Shown here: in pieces, positions 8,023 to 18,948 of the stretch
Position numbering within the stretch: the first letter of the stretch is position 1
Layout of the letters: each line of letters opens with the position of its first letter
Assembly: GCF_039871655.1 (NCBI RefSeq)
Contig: NZ_JBDPLZ010000001.1
Location: forward strand, 986,480-1,050,479
DNA length: 64,000 nt
Direction: 5' to 3'
From: Actinocorallia sp039871655
Lineage (GTDB): Bacteria; Actinomycetota; Actinomycetes; Streptosporangiales; Streptosporangiaceae
Notes under the pieces: model-generated
What the model was told of the DNA's origin: nothing
Database searches by the model: none
What the model saw: only the letters and a program-made list of their open reading frames with translations
Made by a program: the position numbers and the translations under genes

Positions 8023-8874
8023 ATGGCACATCACACGCACCACCATCACGCTTCCGATGACGAGACGGGGATGGCGGAGCTCCTGGATCTCGACGCCGAG
8101 GTCCTGCACCCGCTCCTGACCGAGATGACGGCCCTGCTGGAAGAACTGGCCGGGGACACGCCCCCGCGCCGGATCCTCGACCTGGGCAGCGGCACCGGAG
8201 CCGGCACCTTGGCGCTGCTCCAGCGCTTCGGCGAGGCCGAGGCCGTCGCCGTGGACGCCTCCGAATCCATGCTGCTCCGGCTCCACGAGAAGGCCCGCGA
8301 GCTCGGGCTGGCCGATCGGATCCACACCGTCCAGGCGGACCTGGACGACGAGTGGCCGCCCCTCGACACCGTCGATCTGGTGTGGGCGTCGGCGTCCCTG
8401 CACCATCTGGCGGATCCCGACCGGGGCCTGCGCGAGATCTTCGCCGCACTCCGTCCCGGCGGGCTCCTGGCCGTGCTGGAGCTGGACTCCTTCCCCCGCT
8501 TCCTGCCCGAGGACCTCGGCTTCGGCCGTCCAGGATTCGAGGAGCGCTGTCACGCCGCCCTCGCCGAGCAGCGCGGGCACGACCTCCCGGACCTGGGCTC
8601 CGACTGGGGCCCGCGCCTGTCCCGGGCCGGTTTCGCCGTCAAGGTCGAGCGGGTCTTCGACGTCGAGCTGACGCCTCCGCTCCCCGCCGCCGCCGGGCGT
8701 TACGCCGAGGCGACCCTGCGGCGCGGCGGCGCCCGCCTCCGCGGCCTGCTGAGCCCCGACGACCAGGCCGTGCTCGACGCGCTCCTCGACGAGGGCGGGC
8801 CCCACCACGTCCTACGCCGGACCGACCTCACCGTCCGCGCCACCAGGACGGCGTGGGTGGCCGGACGCCCGTGA
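8023..8874 (+). CDS. Class I SAM-dependent methyltransferase with His-rich N-terminus
   Basis: 283-residue methyltransferase. The SAM-binding motif I is ILDLGSGTGAGTLALL (about 48-63), followed by an acidic motif II (AVAVDASESML) and a VDLVWASASLHHLADPDR motif. The C-terminal 100 residues contain a predicted helical cap. The N-terminus MAHHTHHHHASDDE is a seven-His cluster that could bind metal. No Shine-Dalgarno is positioned before the ATG, so translation may be leaderless. The substrate is unknown; the arrangement with a divergent HTH-cupin regulator suggests an inducible detoxification or metal-linked role (inference). Confidence 0.87.
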   Translation: MAHHTHHHHASDDETGMAELLDLDAEVLHPLLTEMTALLEELAGDTPPRRILDLGSGTGAGTLALLQRFGEAEAVAVDASESMLLRLHEKARELGLADRIHTVQADLDDEWPPLDTVDLVWASASLHHLADPDRGLREIFAALRPGGLLAVLELDSFPRFLPEDLGFGRPGFEERCHAALAEQRGHDLPDLGSDWGPRLSRAGFAVKVERVFDVELTPPLPAAAGRYAEATLRRGGARLRGLLSPDDQAVLDALLDEGGPHHVLRRTDLTVRATRTAWVAGRP

Positions 8875-8899
8875 ACCGGGCGCCCGGCCGGGCCGCCGA

Positions 8900-12535
<3,636 letters not shown>

Positions 12536-12541
12536 CCCGGC

Positions 12542-12570
12542 TCCTCCCATCGTCTTCGTCTCCGGGAGGC
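12542..12570 (-). promoter_or_regulatory. Possible Shine-Dalgarno-sequestering stem of metH
   Basis: On the minus strand GGCGCCTCCC lies shortly before GGGAGGAGCC, which contains the metH Shine-Dalgarno. The two can pair with one mismatch, so the ribosome site could be masked. With the adjacent riboswitch this would form a translational expression platform (inference). Confidence 0.45.
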
Positions 12571-12591
12571 GCCCTTGTTTCATGTCGAAAA

Positions 12592-12636
12592 GGCCGAGCG
12601 TGGCGGGCGACCGGCCCGTTGCAGCGCCTCTCGGCC
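12592..12636 (-). ncRNA. S-adenosylhomocysteine (SAH) riboswitch upstream of metH
   Basis: The minus-strand leader reads GGCCGAG (12636-12630), then AGGCGCTGCAACGGGC, a short hairpin loop, CCCGCCACG, and closes with CTCGGCC (12598-12592). The 7-bp outer stem, the GCGCTGCAAC core and the ACG-CTCGG closing strand match the known SAH riboswitch consensus (CCGAGGAGCGCUGCAAC ... GGCUCGG). SAH riboswitches typically precede metH or ahcY and switch expression on when SAH builds up. It lies 57 nt upstream of the metH start, the expected place. Confidence 0.82.
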
Positions 12637-12675
12637 TGGTCTCAGATCCTACCCAACCGCTCCACGCGCCCCGAA

Positions 12676-12698
12676 TTCCTCCTCCCTAAACGGAGGAA
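12676..12698. terminator. Hairpin between the SUFU-domain gene and the metH leader
   Basis: TTCCTCC (12676-12682) and GGAGGAA (12692-12698) form a 7-bp stem with a 9-nt loop. It may end transcription of the upstream minus-strand gene or be part of the metH leader. There is no U-tract. Confidence 0.35.
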
Positions 12699-12769
12699 CT
12701 GGAAAACAACCAGCGAACAGGACGTATCTATGTCCGTCTCCTGAGCGCGGCTCCCGGCGCCGGACGCCG

Positions 12770-13354
12770 TCACGCGACGGCGCAGGGGCGGTGGGGGTCG
12801 GTGGGGACGGTCCCGGTCTCCTCGAAGAGGCGCTCCAGCGCCTCGTGGCCGTGTTCGCGCCGGAAGGCCAGTTCGGCGGCGGTGACGGGGACGATCTCCA
12901 GGAGGCGGGCCCGCCCTCCGGGGAGGGAGCAGTATTCGAAGGCCGGGCCGTGGAGGCGGGGCCGGGAGACCAGCAGGTGGTCGCATGAGGAGCCGGGCGC
13001 CCAGGGCCGGCCGATGGGGACGCTGTGCCGCAGCTCCAACCAGCGGGTCGCGTGGTAGTAGGCGACCATCGCCAGCAGCTCCACGAAGCCCTCGTCCCGG
13101 CCGGGCGCCGACAGTACGAGCTCCAGGCCCTGCCCCTCCTCGTTCGCCGCGCCCCAGCACCCGGCGGTGACGTACGTCCAGCCGTCGGCGCGGGGCCCGG
13201 GCGCGACGGTCAGGATGCGGAGCCCGGGGACGGCCGCGCGGCGGCTCCTCCCCAGGTCGTAGAGGGTGGAGTCGACCTCATGCCCGGCGAAGAATCCGCC
13301 CACGTGGTCCGCCACCGCGGAGATCGCTTCTTCGTCGCACTCGATTCCGTCCAT
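12770..13354 (-). CDS. Suppressor of fused (SUFU) domain protein
   Basis: 194-residue protein resembling bacterial SUFU-domain proteins. It has the WTYVTAGCWG strand, the GQGLELVLSAPGRDEGFVEL segment, a central helix LLAMVAYYHATRWLELRHSV, PIGRPWAPGSSCDHLLVSRP and the closing FRREHGHEALERLFEE helix. Family members are often immunity or accessory proteins in bacteria; here the role is unknown. The ATG at 13354 was chosen because homology-like sequence starts there (MDGIECDEEAISAVADHVGG), although no strong Shine-Dalgarno is visible. A longer form starting upstream is possible. Confidence 0.75.
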   Translation of the reverse strand: MDGIECDEEAISAVADHVGGFFAGHEVDSTLYDLGRSRRAAVPGLRILTVAPGPRADGWTYVTAGCWGAANEEGQGLELVLSAPGRDEGFVELLAMVAYYHATRWLELRHSVPIGRPWAPGSSCDHLLVSRPRLHGPAFEYCSLPGGRARLLEIVPVTAAELAFRREHGHEALERLFEETGTVPTDPHRPCAVA

Positions 13355-13458
13355 GGGCCGATGATCCCAAGCTTCGAGCCGGATCCCCCGCCGCCACGTC
13401 GTGCTCCGGGAAACCGGCACGCCGTCGACCCGGCGGAAACAGGCGCCCGTCGGCTCTC

Positions 13459-13884
13459 TCACTTGAGCCGACGGCGTAGCCATGCGGGGTCGGGGTTGAC
13501 CTGCGACCGTCCCGACACCACGACGGTCGGCACCGTCTCGGCGCCTCCGGTGATGGCCCGGACCTCGGCCGCGCCCTCCGGGTCACGCCAGATGTCCACC
13601 CAGTGCGCCCGGCGGGCGGCTCGGCCCAGCCGAAGCCTGAGCCGGAGGCAGTACTGGCAGCCCGGCCGCCAGTAGATGATCGGCCGTCCGTCGTCCGCGC
13701 TGCGGCGCCGGGCCTCCGCCGCGCCCACCGACCGGGGAAAGGCCAGCGGCGACAGCCCTGCGGCGAGCACGAGGAACACCGCCGACCAGACGGCGGCCGC
13801 CACGGGCGACCCTTCGTCCGCCTGCCGGACGGCGACGGCCAGGCCTATGGCCGCGAGCAGCAGGGGCAGCGTCCATCTGCGCAT
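13459..13884 (-). CDS. Membrane-anchored glutaredoxin-like protein
   Basis: 141 residues. Two TM helices (about 4-20 and 28-48) precede a cytosolic thioredoxin-fold domain of the actinobacterial glutaredoxin-like type: IIYWRPGCQYCLRLRLRLGR with the CxxC redox pair, HWVDIWRDPEGAAEVR, and the cis-Pro motif ETVPTVVVSG. It probably reduces disulfides at the membrane face. It is divergent from the NACHT gene. The start is the ATG complementary to 13882-13884; a GTG 12 nt upstream is an alternative. Confidence 0.87.
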   Translation of the reverse strand: MRRWTLPLLLAAIGLAVAVRQADEGSPVAAAVWSAVFLVLAAGLSPLAFPRSVGAAEARRRSADDGRPIIYWRPGCQYCLRLRLRLGRAARRAHWVDIWRDPEGAAEVRAITGGAETVPTVVVSGRSQVNPDPAWLRRRLK

Positions 13885-13984
13885 CACGAAGCGCACGCTA
13901 CCCCGGGAACCCCTCTTTCTGAGATTCCCCACAAAGGTGAACAAAGTTCAGCACGATGGAGAGATTCGAACCGCCGCCGAGCCG

Positions 13985-16885
13985 ATGGGGCGCACCGTGC
14001 CGGAGCTCTTCACCACCTGGATCACCTCCCCGGTCTGGGGGGAGCTGGTCTCCCGCATGATCCCCCGGGCTCCCGCACCCGGCGCGGGTCTGGCCGAACC
14101 GGTCGGCTGGCGGGAACGCCTCGCCTGGCGTCGGGGCGATAGGAAGGAACTCGTCGAACAAGACCTCCGCTCCCTCGTCCACCAGCTCGCCCTCCTGGCG
14201 ACGGACGAGAAGCCGCAGTGGCGCTTCATCGCCCCCGAAGAAGGCGAACGCGCCGAGGACGCGGTCGTCACCGCGCTGCTCTCCCTGGACGCCGTCGACA
14301 TCGACCTGGCGCTACGGGCGGACCTCGACCCTGGGCGGCTGTCGGAGCTCATGCGCGAGGCCGCCCCGGACGCCGCCGACGGGCTGACGGACGACCGCGC
14401 CCTGGCCCTTTTCACGAAACTCCTGGACGGTGCCTGCCTCCACCTGGTCGAGCACTTCACCCGGCTCGGCGAGTTCGGCCCCCGGGTGGCCGTCGAGACG
14501 ATCCGCAGGGTCGCCGACCTCGGCCGCCGCCTCCCCGACCTGGACGAGAAGACCCGCGCCTACGAGGCGCGCTACCGGACGGCGGTCGCCGCGCTCTACG
14601 GCAAGGTCCGCCTCTACGGCCTCGGCCTTCCCTTCCGCGAGCAGACCTACGAGCTGGCCACCGCCTACGTGAACCTCTCGGTCCGCTCCGGCGCCCCGGA
14701 CCGCGCGGACGGCCCCGAGGGCCTCGTTCCCGCCCGGGAGTTCGACCACCGTTTCGAGGACCTCCTCGCCGCCCATCCCCGCCTGCTCATGGAGGGCCCG
14801 GCCGGGGCGGGGAAGACCACACTGCTCCAGCACCTCACCCTGCTGGTCTGCAAGCAGAGCCTCCCGGCGCAGCTCGACGGCTGGAAAGAACTGGGCGTGG
14901 TCCCCTTCCTGCTGCGCCTGCGCGACCACATGAGCTCCGACGGCCTGCGCCTGCCGTCCGTCGAGCAGTTCGTGGAGCAGGACGCCGCCGCGGACGACAA
15001 GCCGGCCGCCTGGGTGACCGGCCTTCTCGACGCGGGACGCGCCGTCGTCTTCGTCGACGGGCTGGACGAGGTCCCCCAGGAGTTCCGCCCGCAGGTGATG
15101 GAGTGGCTGGAACGCCGCCTCACCCGTCATCCGAACGCCCGGTTCGTCGTGACGTCCCGTCCCGGCGCGCTCTCCCCCTTCCAGCGGGAGCAGTTGTCCG
15201 CGTGGGGTTTCGTCTCCAGCCGTCTGGAACCGATGAACGTCGGCCAGGTCAACGACTTCATCCGCCGCTGGCATCGCACCCGGCGGGCGGAGGACGGCGG
15301 GGAGACGGCCGAGGAGCAGGCCGAAGCGCTCATCGAGGCCCTGACCGCCCGCAGGGACCTGTCCCGGCTGGCCACGAACCCGCTGCTGTGCGCGATGTTG
15401 TGCGCTCTCGGCCGGCTCCACAACAGCGTGCTCCCCGAAGGCCGCACCGCCCTCTACGACCAGGCGCTGACGATGCTCCTGGAGGCCCGCGACCGGGAAC
15501 GCCGCATCCCCTCCGGGGAGTTGTCCCTCACCCGCGCCCAGTCGGAGCCCTTCCTGTCGGGCATCGCGATGTGGATGACCCTCAACGGCCGCCGCACCAT
15601 CGACCACGCGACGGCCCTGGCCAAGATCGAGAGGCTGCTCCCCCGCCTCCGCAAGATCCAGACCACTCCGAAGGCCGTGCTGGGGTTCCTCCGGGAGCGC
15701 TCGGGCCTCCTGCAGGACCCGACGACCGACAGCGTCGAGTTCCGCCACCCGAGCCTCCAGGACTACCTGGCCGCCGTCGAGATCTTCCAGGAGCACAACC
15801 TCGACCATCTCGTCCGCCACGCCGACGACCCGCTCTACCACGACGTCCTCATCATGGCCGTGGGCCAGAGCCAGCGGGACCGCACCCGCCAGGACCGGAT
15901 CCTCCGCGACCTCATCGCCCGGGCCGAGGCCGCCCCTTCCGAGGACACCGCCCAGACCCTCTGGCTGCTCGCCGCGGCCTGCGTCGCCGAGGCCGAGGTC
16001 GTCTCCGAGGAACTCGCGCGGACCATCACCGACCGCACCGAGCGGCTCATCCCGCCGAAGAACGCCGACGACGCGCGGAGGCTCGCGAAGGCCGGACCGT
16101 TCGTCATCGACCTGGTGGCCGAGCACGCCCGCACTCACGACCTCACCGAGGACGAGGCCGCCGCCATCGCCGAGACCGTGCTCCTGACCGACGTCGACGC
16201 GTCGATCCCCTTGCTCGCCCGGCTCTCTCGAGTCGCAGGAGGAAAGGTGCAGGAAGCCCTCTCCCGCGGCTGGTTCCGTTCGCGTTTCCCCGAGGAGTAT
16301 GCGAGAGAGGTCCTGTCCGGGAGACAAACGGTCATAAAGTTCCCCGCACCCGACTCGGAGCGTTCACGACTGCTCCGCCTGCTCCCCGGGCTTCGACGTC
16401 TTCACCTGTCCGGCGCCGGGCCCGCCGACTTGTCCTTTGTCTCTGATCTCGTCGGCCTGAGAACGCTCCTCCTGCTCCGAGCCCGGGTGAGTGACGTGGC
16501 CCCCCTCACGAACCTCACCCGACTCGAACACCTCGACCTGACCGGGACCCAGGTGAACGACCTGATGCCCCTCGCAAACCTCACCCTGCTCAAACAGCTC
16601 AACCTGACAGAGACCCGAGTGAGCGACCTGACCCCCCTCACGAACCTCACCCGACTCGAACACCTCGACCTGACCGGGACCCAAGTGAACGACCTGACCC
16701 CCCTCACAAACCTCACCTGTCTCAAACACCTCGACCTGACCGGGACCCAAGTGAACGACCTGACCCCCCTCACAAACCTCACCTGTCTCCGACGCCTCTA
16801 CCTCAACCGGACCGAGAGCCTTGATGTGAGTGCTCTCGCGCACCTTGACGCCCTCCTGATCCACCAGAGCTCTTTGCTCAGGTGA
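13985..16885 (+). CDS. NACHT NTPase with C-terminal leucine-rich repeats (NLR-like)
   Basis: About 966 residues. Residues 1-260 are a helical N-terminal domain. The NACHT domain follows: Walker A GPAGAGKTT (Lys 277), Walker B VVFVDGLDEVP (Asp 358), a sensor VVTSRPGAL and a winged-helix end near FRHPSLQDYLAAVEIF. A helical linker leads to about seven leucine-rich repeats from residue 797. STAND proteins of this type act as anti-phage sensors in bacteria, with LRRs as the sensing part by analogy with animal NLRs; no separate effector domain is recognised, so the N-terminus is the likely effector. The start is uncertain (ATG 13985 or GTG 13937). The 3' end overlaps the convergent MFS gene by 88 bp. 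Confidence 0.9.
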   Translation: MGRTVPELFTTWITSPVWGELVSRMIPRAPAPGAGLAEPVGWRERLAWRRGDRKELVEQDLRSLVHQLALLATDEKPQWRFIAPEEGERAEDAVVTALLSLDAVDIDLALRADLDPGRLSELMREAAPDAADGLTDDRALALFTKLLDGACLHLVEHFTRLGEFGPRVAVETIRRVADLGRRLPDLDEKTRAYEARYRTAVAALYGKVRLYGLGLPFREQTYELATAYVNLSVRSGAPDRADGPEGLVPAREFDHRFEDLLAAHPRLLMEGPAGAGKTTLLQHLTLLVCKQSLPAQLDGWKELGVVPFLLRLRDHMSSDGLRLPSVEQFVEQDAAADDKPAAWVTGLLDAGRAVVFVDGLDEVPQEFRPQVMEWLERRLTRHPNARFVVTSRPGALSPFQREQLSAWGFVSSRLEPMNVGQVNDFIRRWHRTRRAEDGGETAEEQAEALIEALTARRDLSRLATNPLLCAMLCALGRLHNSVLPEGRTALYDQALTMLLEARDRERRIPSGELSLTRAQSEPFLSGIAMWMTLNGRRTIDHATALAKIERLLPRLRKIQTTPKAVLGFLRERSGLLQDPTTDSVEFRHPSLQDYLAAVEIFQEHNLDHLVRHADDPLYHDVLIMAVGQSQRDRTRQDRILRDLIARAEAAPSEDTAQTLWLLAAACVAEAEVVSEELARTITDRTERLIPPKNADDARRLAKAGPFVIDLVAEHARTHDLTEDEAAAIAETVLLTDVDASIPLLARLSRVAGGKVQEALSRGWFRSRFPEEYAREVLSGRQTVIKFPAPDSERSRLLRLLPGLRRLHLSGAGPADLSFVSDLVGLRTLLLLRARVSDVAPLTNLTRLEHLDLTGTQVNDLMPLANLTLLKQLNLTETRVSDLTPLTNLTRLEHLDLTGTQVNDLTPLTNLTCLKHLDLTGTQVNDLTPLTNLTCLRRLYLNRTESLDVSALAHLDALLIHQSSLLR
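16505..16834 (+). repeat. 66-bp tandem repeats encoding 22-residue LRR units
   Basis: Five consecutive 66-bp units begin at 16505, 16571, 16637, 16703 and 16769 (the last diverging at its end). Each encodes LTNLTxLxxLDLTGTQVNDL-TP. Units 1 and 3 are almost identical and units 4 and 5 share their first 21 bases, pointing to recent duplication of one- and two-unit blocks. Base composition is visibly less GC-rich than in the flanking code. Confidence 0.9.
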
Positions 16886-18147
16886 GCGAAAAGCACCATC
16901 GAACTCGTCTCCGACCGGCTCGACGACCTCGATATCTGCGAGGCCTTGGTCGAGGGGCGTTCGCATGCGTCACCGCGCGCCTCCTCGTTCCGGCCGGCCG
17001 CGATCACACCGCGGAAGGGGAACGCGATGAGCAGCGCGATCGCGACGAGGAGCCCGCTGGACCAGAGCGGCCCGAGGTCTCCGGCCTCGGTGGTGAGGGT
17101 GGTCGCGGCGACGAGTGGTCCGGCGGCGGCGCCGACGTTGAGTGCCGCGGTCGCGTATGAGCCCGCCATGGTGGGGGCTCCTTCCGCCTCGTAGAGGACT
17201 CGCGTGATCAGCGTGCCGCCCAGCGCGAACGACAGCGCGCCTTGCACGAACACTAGGACGAGGAGGGCAGCCGGTTCGTCGGCCAGCACGGCCGTGGCGA
17301 TCCAGCCGATGAGCAGCAGCGGACCGCCGACCGCGATGACCGGGCCGGGGCGCCGGTCGGACAGCCGTCCGGCGACGGTGACGCCGATGAGGGAACCGAC
17401 GCCGAAGAGCATCAGGACGACGGAGATCCACAGCTCGCCCAGCCCGGCGGTGCCGATCACGACGGGGGCGAGGAAGGTGAAACTCGCGAAGGTCGCCGCG
17501 TTCACCAGCGCGCCGAGCAGCATGACCAGGATCAGCCGCGGACGCCCGAGGCATGCGAGTTCCGATCGCAGGCCCGGTCCGCCGGTCTCGTCTTCCCGCT
17601 CGGAGCGTGCCGGGATTCCCTTGAGGACGCCGATCGCCGCGGGCAGGCAGAGAGCGGCGACGGTCCAGAAAGCGGCCCGCCACCCGAACAGCGTGCCGAG
17701 CACCGCTCCTCCCGGGACTCCGGCGATCGTGGCCGTCGTCGTGCCCGACAGCAGCACGGCGAGCGCACGTCCTTTCTTGTCGGGAGAGACCAGCGTGGCG
17801 GCCGTCGTCAGGGCCACGGCGAGGAACCCCGCGTTCGCGAACGCCGCGACCACCCTGGTGGCGAGGAGGACCGGGAAGCTCGAGGTGGCTGCGGCCACGG
17901 CGTGGGCCGCCGAGAACACGAGAACGAACCCGAGGAGGCTGGACCGTCCGGATCTGTCGCGGGCCAGCCCTGCCATGAGCGGGGCGCCGACGATCATCCC
18001 GACCGCGAAGGCCGAGGTGAGCGAGCCCGCCGCCCCGACCGTCACGTCGAGGTCCGAGGCGAGGTCCGGCAGGAGGCCGGCGAGCATGAATTCGGAGGTG
18101 CCCATGGCGAATACGGCCATGGCGAGCAGGTACAGCGGGAGAGGCAT
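16798..18147 (-). CDS. MFS drug exporter (Cmx/CmlR-like, 12 TM)
   Basis: 449 residues. MPLPLYLLAMAVFAMGTSEF opens TM1 and is typical of chloramphenicol/arabinose-type MFS exporters. The motif GLARDRSGRSSLL between TM2 and TM3 and the TM5 motif AGVPGGAVLGTLFGWRAAFW are present; twelve TM helices are expected. It should expel a hydrophobic drug by proton antiport. The last roughly 50 residues (after FRGVIAAGRNEEARGD) are hydrophilic, unlike the family, and read across the antisense of the NACHT gene's 3' end, so the original stop may have been lost. Substrate not determinable. Confidence 0.85.
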   Translation of the reverse strand: MPLPLYLLAMAVFAMGTSEFMLAGLLPDLASDLDVTVGAAGSLTSAFAVGMIVGAPLMAGLARDRSGRSSLLGFVLVFSAAHAVAAATSSFPVLLATRVVAAFANAGFLAVALTTAATLVSPDKKGRALAVLLSGTTTATIAGVPGGAVLGTLFGWRAAFWTVAALCLPAAIGVLKGIPARSEREDETGGPGLRSELACLGRPRLILVMLLGALVNAATFASFTFLAPVVIGTAGLGELWISVVLMLFGVGSLIGVTVAGRLSDRRPGPVIAVGGPLLLIGWIATAVLADEPAALLVLVFVQGALSFALGGTLITRVLYEAEGAPTMAGSYATAALNVGAAAGPLVAATTLTTEAGDLGPLWSSGLLVAIALLIAFPFRGVIAAGRNEEARGDACERPSTKASQISRSSSRSETSSMVLFAHLSKELWWIRRASRCARALTSRLSVRLR

Positions 18148-18438
18148 CGAGTGGCTCCGAGGCGATGAGATGCGTGAGAAGGGACGTCTCGTCACCGCGG
18201 TCAGCGCCCGAGGGCACACCCGCCCGGCCGCGGACGCGGCGGGACGGCGGAACTACGAACTCAGTGGTTCAGGGGGCTGACGGCGTGACCGAAAGCCCCC
18301 ACCGTGGATGCCTCAGGGCTCGACATGGCCCACACGCTATCCGGCCGACGCCCGCCGAAGCACTCTGTATTTCACGCGCGGCGGCCTGCGCCACCGACGT
18401 CATGTGCCGGACGGATCTTTCGATGGCTCCCCGAAAAG

Positions 18439-18453
18439 TTCGCATTATGCGAA
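18439..18453. promoter_or_regulatory. Perfect 15-bp palindrome TTCGCATTATGCGAA
   Basis: TTCGCAT-T-ATGCGAA, a perfect 7+1+7 palindrome, lies in a 321-bp gap (18148-18468) that otherwise shows no gene. It resembles operators of IclR- or MarR-type regulators. The nearest downstream gene on the minus strand is the MFS exporter, 292 bp away; no regulator gene of those families is adjacent. Confidence 0.5.
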
Positions 18454-18468
18454 TGAGGGTGCGCGGGT

Positions 18469-18582
18469 TCAGCGGTGGCGGCCGGAGTACCAGAAGTCAC
18501 GGATGGCCATGGCCGTGAAGGTGACGGACAGGGTCAGGACGCAGGCGCCCAAGAGGAAGGCGCCTGCGGTTCCCGCAGTCAC
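18469..18582 (-). CDS. Tiny single-pass membrane protein
   Basis: 37 residues (GTG start): VTAGTAGAFLLGACVLTLSV, then TFTAMAIRDFWYSGRHR. One TM helix and a short basic tail. Its GTG overlaps the TGA of the preceding minus-strand gene (GTGA), strongly suggesting translational coupling. Function unknown; it may act with the 72-residue protein encoded upstream. Confidence 0.55.
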   Translation of the reverse strand: MTAGTAGAFLLGACVLTLSVTFTAMAIRDFWYSGRHR

Positions 18583-18797
18583 AGGGCGTCCTCGATTTTC
18601 GCCTGGGTCGCGAGGGCCTCTTCGAGTTCTTCGAGGGTGTCTTCCACGAGGGTCATGTAGAGGCCGGCCACGAGTTCCTCGTCGGTGAGGAAAGGGCAGC
18701 CAAGGCGGGTGGCGATATAGCACGTCTTGTCATTGAAGGTGCGGATGTTCCAGTTGGGGTGCTGCTTCTGGAGAAGGGCGCATTCCTGTTCGTTCAT
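18579..18797 (-). CDS. Hypothetical 72-residue protein
   Basis: Starts MNEQECALLQKQHPNWNIRT and contains FNDKTCYIATRLGCPFLTDE followed by an acidic helix (VEDTLEELEEALATQAKIED). No known domain, though it resembles small proteins often found beside XRE/DUF397 pairs in actinomycetes. The start is supported by AAGGA about 7 nt upstream. It is divergent from the XRE gene at 18949 and translationally coupled to the small membrane protein that follows. Confidence 0.6.
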   Translation of the reverse strand: MNEQECALLQKQHPNWNIRTFNDKTCYIATRLGCPFLTDEELVAGLYMTLVEDTLEELEEALATQAKIEDAL

Positions 18798-18948
18798 GAA
18801 TGAAATTCCTTGGGGATTCGGGTGCGTTCTCGTGACCACCCTCACAGGAAGCCGTTACTCTCGGCTACGAACCGTGCGCTCCCCCGGCCGCACCCCGACC
18901 CCGCCGCCGGTGACCAAGATCCTGGTGGACCCAACCCGGGAGCACCCA

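Noticed and set aside
12583..12770. Cobalamin riboswitch in front of metH
   Set aside because: No B12-box-like conserved segment is present; the short pseudoknot-type element fits the SAH class instead.
13676..13984. N-terminal extension of the NACHT protein up to 13676
   Set aside because: It would overlap the divergent glutaredoxin-like gene antisense and has no domain character.
16505..16834. CRISPR or satellite repeats
   Set aside because: The 66-bp units are coding LRRs with no unique spacers.
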